A DNA stretch of 64,000 nt from Pipra filicauda. Its lineage: Eukaryota; Chordata; Aves; Passeriformes; Pipridae. The notes beneath the pieces were generated by a model. The model ran no database searches and was not told where the DNA came from. It worked only from the letters and a program-made list of their open reading frames with translations. Below are positions 1 to 10,738 of this stretch, piece after piece. The first letter of the stretch is position 1. Every line of letters starts with the position of its first letter. The stretch is taken from assembly GCF_003945595.2 (NCBI RefSeq), contig NW_024104118.1, positions 682,001 through 746,000 on the forward strand. The letters run 5' to 3'. The translations under genes were made by a program, and so were the position numbers.

Positions 1-2990
1 TAAAAAATTAAATAAATAAATCAGAGTTACACAAGCTCAGAACTGAGTTCCCAATATAAAACCTGGCGTGTGACTTATTTATGCAACCCAAGCATAAACC
101 GCTCGCCGATGCGGGCAGGCGTGGCGTGGCCTCCTGCTCCTCCTCAGGTGTAGGGCGTCCCATCCCGGCAGGACCTGCGATTCCAGAACCCCATGGCCCC
201 ATCAGCTTGCAGGAGGTGTTTTTTTGAGGTTAAGCAAGGGATCAGTGAGGCTTTGAGGGACCTTGTCCCTTCCTGCCCCAAGCTGTGGGGTGGCAGTTCA
301 GGGTCCGGCTCTCCCCACGTGCCGTGTGCCTGAGCGGGGCTCTGTGGCTGGGGGACGTTCATCAGCTCTGGCAACAGACCTAAGGGCTTTTCTCACCCTC
401 CACTCAGTGCTCATTAACATCTCCCTTCTAAGGAGTTTGTGAGTGTCGCTTCATCTTGCTGCAGCTTGGGCTTGTGATGAGAGGAGCGTGTGAGCAGGCT
501 CAGGGAGGAAGGCTCCCTAGGGCTGTGAGTGCTGCCTGGCCAGCAATGGGGCCACAGAAGGAGGGGATGTGGCTGGAAGAGCTGCTGTTCCATGCCATGC
601 AATGCCGTGCAGCGCCATGCAATTCCACCAACCCCAACTCTTCCATCAAGGAGTCCTATTTATACCAGGGATTGGGAGCTGGGAAAGGCAGATGCCCTGT
701 CTGAGGGAGGGTGAGGCTGCCTGCCTGGTAGCCTGTGAATGGAGACCTACAAACAGCTTCTCTGTGGTGTCACAACCCCATCCTCCACGTGGGTGGAGAG
801 AGAACCCAATTTTGGAACCCTCCTTCCCAGCTCTCACAATCCAGAACCAGGAGAGGTATTTTTACTTGGTCTTACAAGTAGGTCTTGAGATTATCTCTAA
901 GCAGGCGCTTCATAGCCTGCAATAAAACCCTCCTATGTGCTGCACAAAGCCTTTCACAGCAGCAAGCCCAAGGCTTTGCCTGCTGCCTCTACCCTGTGCT
1001 CTGCTTTTGTTTATGTCCCTGTCTGGTTCTCCTGGGACATCTGGAGCAGGCTGTCATAAGTTCTGACCCCTTCCCAGCAAAGGTTGGTTGCTGAAGATGC
1101 TTCTAGACTTTCCATGTTGGGTCCCAGATGTCTTTTTAGTCACCTGGAATGTGTCAGTTTGTGTTGAACCAAAGAAGAAAAGTGTCTTTGATGTTTTCTT
1201 TTCTGAATATTTTAATTTTTCCACCAAGAAAACCTGAATTTCCCATGAAAATTGTGTTTCCTGTTTGAAAACAGGTTGTTAACGTGCCACTCAGCATTAC
1301 TGAAGGCTGCTTTTCCAGGGGCTAATACCTGAAGATTGACTGATTTCAATATCTAGCACGCTGCATCCTCTGATGCAGCCTTTTCCCTGCGTCATCAGGG
1401 CTTTTGTGCTATTCCTTTCTCCAGTGTGGATCCTCTGGCACCTCAAAAGACCCAGGCTCGTGCTGCAGCCTGGCTCAGCTGAGCCAAGGAAGGCCTCTCC
1501 ACTCTATCCGCCTGCCTATTTCCATGAAACCTCCAGGAATTTAATAACTTTGAGATTTCCAGCTGTCACTCACACGCTGCTGAATTTGACTGATGAATTG
1601 GAGAGTAATTAGGGGAGACTTACAACACTTGGAGCACGCGATGGCACAAGACTTGTTTTCTTAAGGAAACCGTGCAAAAAAAAAAAAATAAAATCTGAAA
1701 GTACCTCTTTCCAAATTTTTCGCTTGTTATACCTGCAGAGAGCAGTTGACTGGCTGTGAGGGAGCGTGGGCTGCCCTTGGGTGGTGACACCCAGCACTGA
1801 GTGCTGCATGGGCAGGATGGGTGCTCTTGGCCCTGCAGTCCATGGGGACGTGGGGCCGTGAGCTCGGTGCAATGACTTTGGTCCTTTTGAGGTGACACTG
1901 GGTGTGAATTAAAGACGTGGCATGAGCATCTCCAGTGGTGTGCCATTTCGGGGCAGACCCATCGACTCAGAGTCATCTCTTGTAAATTAAGGAGATTTAA
2001 ATTGAAAACACTGATTGTTAACAGTCTGTTATACTGCACATTCTGCAAAATAGCAGAACATCCTTTAAAATACCTGTTAAAATACTGAGTGGTGCTGCCA
2101 TGAAGGGACTTTGGCTGGTTGCTGGAGGTGCTGCCTTCAGCCCTAGGTGTGTGTCCTGCTCCAGGACACCTTGGTGGTACAGGAGGTCTCGGCTGAAGCA
2201 GAGAATGACGGGGCTGGAGCTGATGCCTGGTTGCTTTATGTGGCTTGTGTGCCCCATCTTGCCCTTTAGAAGGGGGACATCGGTGTCGGGGGCGAAGAGC
2301 AGGCAGGGACGTGTCAAGGGAGCTACTGAGCCTGTTACTGTGTCAGGAGAAAGCATGAAAGATGCTGCCTAAGGCATGTGGTGGAGCCTCGTGCCTCAGG
2401 CAGGAGGAGGAGGGCTGCCGATGAAGGCTGCAGCTCGTGGTCAACTCGCTGCCCTGCAGGATTTGTCTGGGATGCTCAGACAAACCCACATGATGCCTTA
2501 CACAGCTGCCTGCCCATGCCAGATTTTATTTCCCTTACCTGCTCCTCGCTCTGTGCTGGGGGGTGGCTCAGTGCCAGGCTTTTTATGCTTTTACTTTTTG
2601 TCTTTTCCAATGAGAATAAGTCTTTTAGCTGTTGACTGTGAGACTGTGCTGCAAACAAAGTCATACAGATCTTGTGGGTTTTTTTATAGCCATCTCCATC
2701 TTCCAGGTTCACTGTTTGCAGCTCAGTCCGTGCCCAGAGTTGGACAGTCCAGTCCTCCTGGCTAGGATGGAACTTAAGCCCGACTGGTCCATGCTGGAGG
2801 CAGGGATGGGGACCTGCTCTGCCACCCCATGGCATGATGTTGTCTCTGCTCGCCTTGAAGGAGAGGGGAAATGTGTGGCTGGGAGGAGGCAGCTATGGAG
2901 CAAGGAAAACTGGCTCATTTTGCTTAATTATGACTGACTGTGACAGCCCCCATCTTCAGTTTGAAAAGTATCTGTGAGGTACGGGGCTGC
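1..2990. other. Unique noncoding DNA, no gene recognised
   Basis: No frame here has a recognisable domain or a convincing pair of splice sites. A TATAAAA lies near position 55 and an AATAAA near 921, but neither is tied to a credible transcript. An A13 run sits at 1676-1688. Frames up to about 140 codons (for example on the minus strand around 1620-2048) overlap frames on the other strand and look like chance. The stretch 1130-1300 is AT-rich and repeat-free. Confidence 0.5.
591..626. repeat. Short imperfect repeat of GCCATGCAAT
   Basis: GCCATGCAAT occurs at 594-603 and again at 614-623, a 20 bp offset, with further CATGC and GTGCA half-copies around and between them. The ATGCAAT core resembles octamer/CEBP-type half sites. 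The block may equally be simple slippage. Confidence 0.5.
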
Positions 2991-2994
2991 TTCT

Positions 2995-3095
2995 CTCAAA
3001 CAGGATAATTATGTTAATTAAAATGCTTTCTTTATAGCGGTTCTGATTAATAAAAACAGTTCCAGTGCTCTCTTTAAACACGCTAACCTTCTGTT
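2995..3095. promoter_or_regulatory. AT-rich block with homeodomain-type motifs (possible conserved noncoding element)
   Basis: This block is AT-rich within more GC-rich flanks. It carries GATAATTATG, TTAATTAAAA and GATTAATAAA in close succession, all TAAT-core motifs bound by homeodomain proteins. There is no repeat signature and no credible reading frame. Enhancer function is inferred from composition and motif clustering only. Confidence 0.25.
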
Positions 3096-5190
3096 GTGCA
3101 GGAAAACTGGCTTTTCTCAGCAATTTATGACTTTTAGAACAGATTACAGTGGGACAGCCTGCTGCTTTCACACAGTAACGCTTCCTCCCCGGGGGAGAGC
3201 AAGGCAGCCCACCACCGCAGTGCCCTGCTCGCGGGGAACAGACGGAGGAGAGCAGTCGGGCAGCGATGCTGGAGCAGGCAGCAGCATGTGCCCATGTGGG
3301 AGCCGTGGATGGGAGGCATCAGGGAGCTCTGCGAAGAGTGCCAGGGAATAAAAATACCGCTTATTTCTCTAATTGCTGTTTATTTCCTCTGCAAAGTATT
3401 GGGATAATTAACAAGCTCCCAATTAAGAAAAAAATTGTGTGTAGAGGAAAAACAGGTATGGGTGCCAAGAGAGCTGAGTTTGTGCCAGAGCGTGGTCAGG
3501 GGCAGTGGTGGTGGTCCCTCTCGCTGAACGACAAGTGGGATGGGACCCTTCAGGGACTGCAGGACTCTGGAGGACATGGTGATTTCCCAACTCCTCACCA
3601 GAGACCTTTACCAAGAAGATGGTTGTGCTTCCAGAGGTTTGAAAGGTTAGCATGACCATTGGTGTTTTGTCTCTTGGCTGGTTTACTGGTTCTTGTGGGG
3701 GTTCAGTTCTTCTGCGTGGAGGTGCAAAGCCCCTGAGCGCAGTCTGATGTGGGCTTGGAGAGGGGCTGAGCATCTACCACCCTCCCGTGAAGCAATGGGA
3801 AGGGCTTGGTATCTCTGCAGGTAGCTCTGAAAATACAGTCAACAGGCAGCCCAGTACATTACTTGCTGCTCCTAAGGGGAATGGGATTGCCACACACTTG
3901 TCTCCAAATGCCAGTCCCCCAGGGAGATGCATGTTCCCACTGTGGCAAGGAGGTTTTGTGTCCTTCCTTCCCTCCCCCCTTTTTCCTTTTTCCACATCTG
4001 TCCCTTGGCTTGCCATCCCTGCTGGCAGATGGTGCCTTACGCTGGGCCAGGTGCTGGAGCAACATGTGAAGTGGTTCTCAGCTCCCAATTAAACTTCCCA
4101 AGCCCAGCAAGGGGCTCTTACGTAGGGGTAGTGATTTACATCAGGTCCCTTCCCTTCCTCTGTGCCCAGGAAGGGCCCCTCCAGCAGCCCATCCCCAGGC
4201 TCAAGGACTGCTGCTGAGCCCTCTCCTTTGGCAGGTGCTTTGGGAAGGGTGGCACCATCATGTTGCCTTGCAGACAGCTGGCCAGAGGGGCTCAGAGGAC
4301 CTTGGGTCTGTTCTGCCCTGCTCTTGTAGAAGAGGAGGAAAATGAGTGCTTTTGTCCCAGACTCTGTGAAATACTGCATGTGACAAACTGCCCTTGCCCA
4401 AAGAGGTGACAGCATTGGTTTGCCATCCAGCTGTGACTCCTGACATAGGGTGGGGTGGCTGGGTGACTTCACTGAGTTCACTTGACCCAGGTGAACTGCT
4501 GGCAGGCAGCCCTGCTCCTCGTCTCTTGCCACAATTGAAGTGGTTTTGGGAAGGATTCATGGGGGAAAAGGGGAGTATAAACCCCTACATGCTTTAGGGT
4601 ATCAAGTACAGGCCAGTGGAGGGTGGTGAGGGGCCGTGGGGCAAGGCTCCCACATGCACACAGCAAGTCATCTCTGTTCTCTTGCGCGGTTGCACCCTGC
4701 AGAGCTCGGCGAGCAGGGCAGTCACTCAGGGAAGCCATCCAGAGATTCCCCACAGGTTGTCCCCCCAGCCTGGGGGACTGCAGCCACCCCAGCATGGCTC
4801 CAGCCCCCTGGCACAGCCCTTCCTCTGCCCTGCAGGCTTGGCTGGGGTTGGCTTTGCTCTGCTCTTCTCCTCGCTGCCCCGTTTACCTCTGCTATATTTA
4901 CATGTCTATTTTATGATTTCAATTTTTAATGCTTTTGCTCTTTGAAGATGCTTAATGCTTTGGAGTGGAACATTTTCTTCTGAGTCCTGAGTGCCAATTG
5001 AGGACAGACCAATAAATCAGCTAATAACTGGAACCTCATTTTCTGCTCCCATGGCTGCAAGTTAACCCTCCTTGTGCCGCCCGGGCTCTCCTGGTGCTTC
5101 CCATCTCCCCAGGCAGCAGAACTGCCAGTGCCAGCTCTGAACACCCTTTGGCTGGGGAATGTCAGGCCTTTGGGGTTCTTGTGCTGAGCT
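3096..5190. other. Unique noncoding DNA
   Basis: A small relatively CpG-rich patch at 3180-3270 is too short and too weak to call a CpG island. Frames up to about 147 codons occur on both strands across 3.4-4.6 kb, with no recognisable domains. I see no RNA gene or mobile element. Confidence 0.45.
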
Positions 5191-5191
5191 G

Positions 5192-5241
5192 TATCTTAAG
5201 TGATAGTTTCTGGATATATCTTAAGTGGTGGTTTCCACCAC
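5192..5241. repeat. Two-copy 25 bp tandem repeat
   Basis: Copies begin TATCTTAAGTGATAGTTT at 5192 and TATCTTAAGTGGTGGTTT at 5217. They are near-identical over the first 20 bases, then diverge. The second copy forms most of a perfect hairpin described separately. Confidence 0.7.
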
Positions 5242-5245
5242 TTAA
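5221..5245. repeat. Perfect 11 bp inverted repeat with 3 nt loop
   Basis: TTAAGTGGTGG at 5221-5231 is followed by TTT and then its exact reverse complement CCACCACTTAA at 5235-5245. A strong small cruciform or RNA hairpin is possible. TTAAGTGG/CCACTTAA resembles an NKX2-type homeodomain site (CACTTAA), here present as an inverted pair. There is no poly-T tail or transcript context that would mark it as a terminator. Confidence 0.7.
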
Positions 5246-5940
5246 AAGCAGCTGCCGCCTGCTTTCCCCTTCTGTCATCACTGGTCCCAACATCCCATTG
5301 GGTCAGCAGAGCTGGAGATTAGCAAGGCAGCCTGTAGAGAATTGGGGAGCATGGTGGATGGGTCTGGGAAATTACCCAGTTAGACCCAAGCTCCTCAGGC
5401 TGGGACATCCAAGTGCCATCTTCGTGGTTTTGTGATGCCACAAAATCCAGGACCTCTAACTGCACTCTGCAGGAATGACATCCAGAGAAAGCCCCTTCTC
5501 TGCTGCTTGCACAAGTGCTCTGGAACCTGACAACTTGTGGCAGAACTGGAGGAACCCCTCAGGAAGGCATCCCATCTCCCTTTCACTGGCAGCTGGAGCC
5601 GATGAATCCCCAGCTCAGGAGTACGTGCTCTGCACTACGAGTCTGACAGAGAGTGGCAGATCTTAGGTAAATCTTCTTTCCAGCTATTCAGCCTAGCCCC
5701 TAAGGGCTGAGGACTTTCCACACTGCTGCCCTCATTACTCCAACTCTATTTCCTGTTCTCATTCATCTCAATACTATCTAACCCTGTAAAGAAGCACCTG
5801 CTTTTACCTGATCCTGCAGTGAGTTCTGCAGGGCGCTCACAGGGCATCTGTGCTTCCCCTCTGCACGTACATACCTGGGGGCTTGAGGATTCAGGTGGTC
5901 CCCCTGCTCTCAGATGCCTTCCCTGAGACAGGCTGCTGGC

Positions 5941-5962
5941 CTTACCTTGCTCTTACCTTGCT
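5941..5962. repeat. 11 bp unit CTTACCTTGCT, two perfect copies
   Basis: The units occupy 5941-5951 and 5952-5962 and are identical. On the minus strand each reads AGCAAGGTAAG, so the block is two tandem splice-donor-like motifs (AAG|GTAAG). No flanking open exon was found on that strand. Confidence 0.7.
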
Positions 5963-6706
5963 CTGGGACTTTATTGCCTGTTGAATTATGAAAGCACTGC
6001 TTGCATCACCTGGCAGATGGCCACGGAGCTGCCTCTCAGCTGCTCTTTCACTTCTGACTTGAAGATGTTGCATGCATTAGCCTCGTCTGCTCTGCATCTG
6101 GAGCCAGGCTGTGACCATGGGCTACACTAACGTGGGGTGCCCAGTGCCTGGGGAAAGCCCTGCCTTGCAGAAAGCAGCTAGCCCTGGTCTCTGCTCCCCA
6201 CAGGCAGCCGTGGTACTGTGCTGCTGTATGGTGGGCAGGGGTGCAGGCAGGCCAGGCAGGGGGGGACCTCTGGGCCAGCAGCACGTGGGGGCTGAACACG
6301 CCAGTGTCATGTGGTGAGCCCTGCAAGGCTGGAGGGCTTGGCACCTCCATGCCCTGGTCCCCCACCAGCCGTGGCAGAGACACTCTGGTCTCTCTGCCCC
6401 CTGGCACCAGCCTGGTGCCCTTGGCACTGCTGCCCCAGAGGGGAGAGTGGGGTTTCACGGGGCTCCGTGGCTGCCTAATGAAGTGCTGAACCCTCATGAA
6501 ATGCTCTGTGAACCAGGCACTCCTCCTGGTGCCCTTCCTCTGCCGCAGGAACACAGGGCTGCACAGCAACAGACCAAGGCCACGGGCTTGCTATTCCCCA
6601 CCTTTGTTTTTCAAACAGGTGTCTCTCGGACGCTGTGGGTTTGCTTCTGGGGGCTGGAGCCCCACAGATACATCTGCAGGGGCTGGGGCTGCACTTCAGG
6701 TGCCCG

Positions 6707-6742
6707 GTAAGAACCAGGAGTGTAAGAACCAGTAAGAACCAG
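6707..6742 (+). repeat. GTAAGAACCAG present three times
   Basis: Perfect copies lie at 6707-6717, 6722-6732 and 6732-6742, the last two sharing one base. Each begins GTAAGA, a good vertebrate donor motif. The upstream frame (6635 onward) stays open across them, but I cannot pair it with a credible acceptor. Confidence 0.65.
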
Positions 6743-7025
6743 TGGCTCAGCCAGGGTTTGATTCCCACTTTTGCTGTCAGAAGTGACTTGTCCCTAGGGA
6801 GCACTCACAGTGCTTGCCTTGGCGCAGCCTGGTACCCAGCTTGGCTTTGGCAAGGCAGGACTGCCCAGGGCTGGTTGGCAGAGGTGCTCTGGTGCACAGC
6901 TGATGGTTCAGGCTGCCCGTTGCCATCTCCATCATTCCCAGTGAATGCTGGGAGAGGGTGGAGGAGGGAACAGCACCCTTCTTCCAGCCTCGTGCTCTGT
7001 TGCGCTCCAATGGCCTGCCTTGTGT

Positions 7026-7115
7026 TTATCCATAATTATATTGTGGTGACACGGTTATGGTTTCCAAACCCATACAAATGCTTAATAACCCATGGGAATG
7101 CTTTCCTGTTCATTA
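7026..7115. promoter_or_regulatory. AT-rich conserved-element-like block
   Basis: Contains CATAATTATATT, CTTAATAACC and an ATACAAATGC octamer-like motif within 90 bp, set in GC-richer DNA. No repeat match is recognised. A regulatory role is inferred from motif density only. Confidence 0.22.
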
Positions 7116-7119
7116 AGGG

Positions 7120-8370
7120 ACATAGACTGGATCAATTTCCCCTGGTCCTGCACAAGCCAAGCACAGGGCAGCATCTCAAGGCTGATCCCCTCTCTACTGG
7201 GGACCTGCCCTGGAGGGACACCATCTCCATCCCCTGCATCATCCATCAGATGCTCTGGAAATGCAGGCAGAGGGTATCAGGGATAAAATTTTCCATTGGA
7301 AAATACATTTTTTATCAGACTGCGTTATCAGAATCGGCGTGTAGCCATGAAACCAAAATTCAGGTGGGAGAGTATTGAAGCAAATCATTCTGGCTTCCAT
7401 CTGTTGACAGTGTCCAGGAAATTCAAATGTGTCTCTTTGATTTGATGTGTTTTGACTTTTATGTTTTAATTTAATATCCAGGTTGTATTTAACATTTTAT
7501 TACGGTTTGTGCTTGAGAAATGAAATACTTTTTCCCTTACTGTGGCAAAATTCCTGAATATTTCCCAGCAAAATGCAAGGGCTTGGGTTTTTCCAGAGTC
7601 CTGTTCTGCAGGTGATTTTGAGTCACTGAGTTCAGTGCAAAGCAAAATTCTTAATTTAGGAACCTTGCACAGACCAGCTATTGCATTTTCTGAAAATTCA
7701 TGGCTTTTTGATTACGTGTGCCCTGCAAATGCCCCAGAGCAGGTTTGGTATCTGGGAAAGCAGCGTCTGTCCTAGTCTGGTATTTGGAGGTGCTGCTGAG
7801 ACAACATATAAGTAGATTTGTTTATGGCTTTGACCTGACCACCAAGGGGTGGAGGTGTCCTGTACTGGCAGGGGTCCATTGCTGGGGAAAGTGCTGGGAG
7901 ATGGCAGATCCCTCTGATAGGAAGGCATGCGGTGCATCCCTCTCCCCTGTCGCGGGGCAGTCAGACCACTCTGCTCCCACTTCGATGCTAACAGGGCTGG
8001 GTGTGCCACAGATTAAAGCCACCCTTATACCCCCAGTGAACTTCCACTTGAGCAGAAGGAAAGTGGAGCTGCAAGCAGAGCTCAGGGCAACTGGAACGCT
8101 GCCACTGCCTGTTGGCTGCTCGCATGCACGTGAGCATGCGTGTGGGTGTTGTGCATGCATGTAGGGATAAAGCCACTTTCCAGGCAGTTCTTTTAACAAT
8201 CAAATGACAGCTTGTCTGCTGCTAGGATTGCAGGCCTGCCTGGCAGAGGCCCCACACTAGAACTTTGGAAGCTGCCGCCAGCGAATAGCCAAACGCATTT
8301 GTACGGGATCAGTTGACAGCGTGTTCCAGCCTTCAGCTCTGGCGGGGGGGGGAAAAAAAATCATCTCCCT
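7120..8370. other. Unique noncoding DNA
   Basis: AT-rich between about 7260 and 7720, where GATTTTGAG and TTTAATTTAATATCC-type sequence occurs, then more GC-rich. No gene is supported. A palindromic E-box-containing segment at 8121-8161 is listed separately. Confidence 0.4.
8121..8161. repeat. Palindrome around an E-box within alternating purine-pyrimidine DNA
   Basis: CGCATGC at 8121-8127 and GCATGCG at 8134-8140 are exact inverted copies. The palindromic E-box CACGTG overlaps the left arm and spacer at 8127-8132. GTGCATGCATG follows at 8151-8161. The alternating purine-pyrimidine pattern favours Z-DNA or cruciform formation. CACGTG is the canonical MYC/USF/CLOCK-type site. Function is not shown. 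Confidence 0.55.
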
Positions 8371-8374
8371 GATA

Positions 8375-8482
8375 TATGTGTTTCAACACCAATTATCCAA
8401 GCCTCATTTGCTCTAGACTCACAAGACCATGTCCCATGACATCTACTAATTGCATTAAAGATCTCTCATTATCCTAATTCTA
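8375..8482. promoter_or_regulatory. AT-rich conserved-element-like block
   Basis: CCAATTATCC, CTAATTGCATTAAAG and CATTATCCTAATTC cluster in about 100 bp, giving several TAAT-core homeodomain sites. There is no coding or repeat explanation. It is one of the better-looking candidate enhancer cores here, judged only by motif density and contrast with the flanks. Confidence 0.3.
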
Positions 8483-8880
8483 CCAGATGCAGGGTTGGAG
8501 TGGCTCAGGCCCAGGTTTTCAGGGGGGCACATGTGTGCGAGCACGTGGGGCAAGGGGTGCGTCATGTGGCAGGCGGGGCACGCACAGCCAGTGCTGGCAG
8601 CACTGGTGTGTTCCTCCTAGGCCTCTGTGCCCGTTAATTCACAGTTGGGTTGTGGCTGATCCCTTGGGCAGGATGTGACAGTTGGCTGGAGCAGCTCGGC
8701 GGTGCCGTTCCCGTGGCCCCTGCGGTGTCGGGCACCGCGATGGGAGCGATGCTGCCAGCACTCTGCACCATACGCCGCCAAGCACGAGCCCACTCCCTCC
8801 TCTTTGCCAAATACTTATTGTTCCTGCTTTGAACTTATGCAGAGCGAGGTTTGCCAAGGCTCCAGCATGAATCATTAATT

Positions 8881-9030
8881 AATTTCTTTTTTTGGTAGGT
8901 TTTTTTGTTGTTGTTGTTTTGTTTTTCTTCTTTTTTTTTTTTTTTTTTTTGTTATTTTTTTGTTGTTGTCTTTTGTGGTTTTTTTTGGTTTGGTTCTGTT
9001 TTGTTCTGTTTTCCTTTGTGTGTGTGTTCT
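8881..9030. repeat. T-rich low-complexity tract with TTG repeats
   Basis: Runs of T, including one of about 20 near 8931-8950, mix with (TTG)n and GTTTTGTTTT and end in a (GT)5 stretch near 9018. On the minus strand it is A-rich, as at the tail of a retroposed copy, but I recognise no element body beside it. Confidence 0.8.
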
Positions 9031-10718
9031 TTTGCTTTGATAATTGAAAATAAGGAGGGGGAGGCACTGTAGGGGCAGGAGAGCAGAGGTGCCTTTGGGA
9101 CCATTTCACTATCCACAGTCAGGAGGGAGTCATGGGTGCCCTGCTTGTTCTGGCTCCTTGGGCTGGGCTGTAGTTGCTGCCAGGGGCTGTGGGCACCCAG
9201 TTTCCTGCCCCTCAGCCTCAGCCCTTGTCCCACCTATTGGGCTGCATGTTAGCAAACATACCCACGTCTGGCTGTGAGCATCCCTCTGCTCTTGCCATCC
9301 TCTTCCTGCACCCTGTGGCATGGTTGGGTCTCCTCCAGCATTCATAGTGCTGGGGGTGCCCTTTGCCAAGAACTTTGCTGGATGCAGGAACCCTGAGGCT
9401 GAGCAACAGTATGGAATTGCATTGCTTCCTTTGGAAACAACATTCTCTGACAAGATCTCTGGAAGTGCTGGTGGAGGCAACAAGCTCATCAGGGAATCAA
9501 GGAAAGGCTTGGGAAGGAAAAGGCAAATAAAAAGGACAGAAAGGTCTCATTAAAAGAGAAAAATACATTTTCACTTAGTGGGGCAGCCTCAGGATTGCAG
9601 GAGAGGAGCAGGGGAGGGCAGTAAGATCTTCTGGGGGCTGACAACCCAACTTCTTGTACACTGTGTACTCTAGTCCCTGACCATCCCTTGGGCTCCTTGC
9701 TGCAGTATTCCAGTGCCTTGTCGGACTGGGGAGCCCCAGGTGGGTTGGTCTCACAGTGCTGAAGAGAGGGACCAGCCTTGGCCATAGCCACAGAGGGAAG
9801 GCTGGGGCAGCAAGCTCTGTTTCCATACCCCAGAGCTCAGGGACCACAGGAATGGGTTTGCAGTGATGCCGAGGCCCTTGAGCCTGCCTGAGCTCTTGCC
9901 GTTTCCACCCTCTTTCTGGTTTAGTAACTTGTTCCTTATTGACATTTTTATTCCAAACACAGGGAAAATGCCAGCACGGTAATTGCAGTGCATGTAAAGC
10001 AAGGCACTGTGCCATATCCTCTACATCATTTCCTTCCCTCTTTTCCCAGCTTGTAAGGCCCAGGTGGAAATGGGCAGTGGCTTGGCTGGAGAGTGGGATA
10101 CAGGGACCCACATGTGCCATGGAGCTGCCACTGACAGGTGGGTGGGACACGGGTACCGTCCCCTCCTCTGTGGTGACTCGTGGGACGCAGCAGGGCTGGG
10201 AATAACACCAGGTCTAATTGCTCTACTAACAGCTAGACCCACTGCCTCCAGGAACACTTACATCTGCAGATATCTTGTGGTTTCTAATACCATCAGAAAT
10301 CCCTCTTGCTCTCATGTTTACCAGCATGCAATTGCAACCCCTTGATGTCTGCATAACAGCCTTCCATCTCTTGGTTCCCCACAAAGAGTGACAGAGCTAT
10401 AACAATCTGGAAGGAGGCAAACAAGAAGCAAAAACCCACTGGGATCTGGGAAAAAATCTGTGTCCTGCAGGATGTAAATCAAAAGTAGAAGTGCTTTTCC
10501 CTCTCTCCACCCCAAAAGCATTTGATGAACACATAATGTAGGAAATATAGAATTTTGCAAAGCCATGGTAGCCACCTTTTTTCGTGCAGTAAGCCAGAAA
10601 ATGTTTACTGCATGAACAGAGCAGAAGCCCTAATGTTGTAAAATGATAGTGCTGGGGAGCCATCTGCTTATTGACTGAAGTCTGGAACGTGGGCTTTCTG
10701 CTACCGTGTCTTAGAGAT
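9031..10718. other. Unique noncoding DNA
   Basis: No gene, RNA or mobile element is recognised. The longest frame (191 codons, minus, 9575-10150) has no family resemblance. GGCAAATAAAAAGGAC near 9523 contains AATAAA on the plus strand without a supported upstream exon. Confidence 0.4.
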
Positions 10719-10720
10719 GG

Positions 10721-10738
10721 GTGTGCACACGTGTGTGC
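10721..10738. repeat. Alternating purine-pyrimidine segment GTGTGCACACGTGTGTGC
   Basis: Eighteen bases alternate perfectly, and the first ten (GTGTGCACAC) are a perfect palindrome. A further GTGCACAC follows at about 10744. Such DNA is prone to the Z form. No gene context is visible. Confidence 0.6.

Larger units (their letters stand above)
5250..7025. other. Unique noncoding DNA with two short tandem repeats
   Basis: No gene is recognised. Long frames (173 codons minus at 6048-6569; 247 codons plus at 6635-7378) overlap frames on other strands and have low-complexity Gly/Trp/Ser/Pro composition, so I treat them as chance. The two tandem repeats inside are listed separately. Confidence 0.45.

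Noticed and set aside
3180..3270. Candidate CpG island
   Set aside because: Under 100 bp with only a handful of CpGs, too small and without promoter motifs.
6635..7378. 247-codon plus-strand open frame
   Set aside because: No recognisable domain, crosses three donor-like repeats and an AT-rich conserved-like block, and has no sensible start context.
8881..9030. Possible tail of a retroposed gene copy (A-rich on the minus strand)
   Set aside because: No gene-like or element-like body adjoins it and no target-site duplication was seen. Better called low-complexity sequence.
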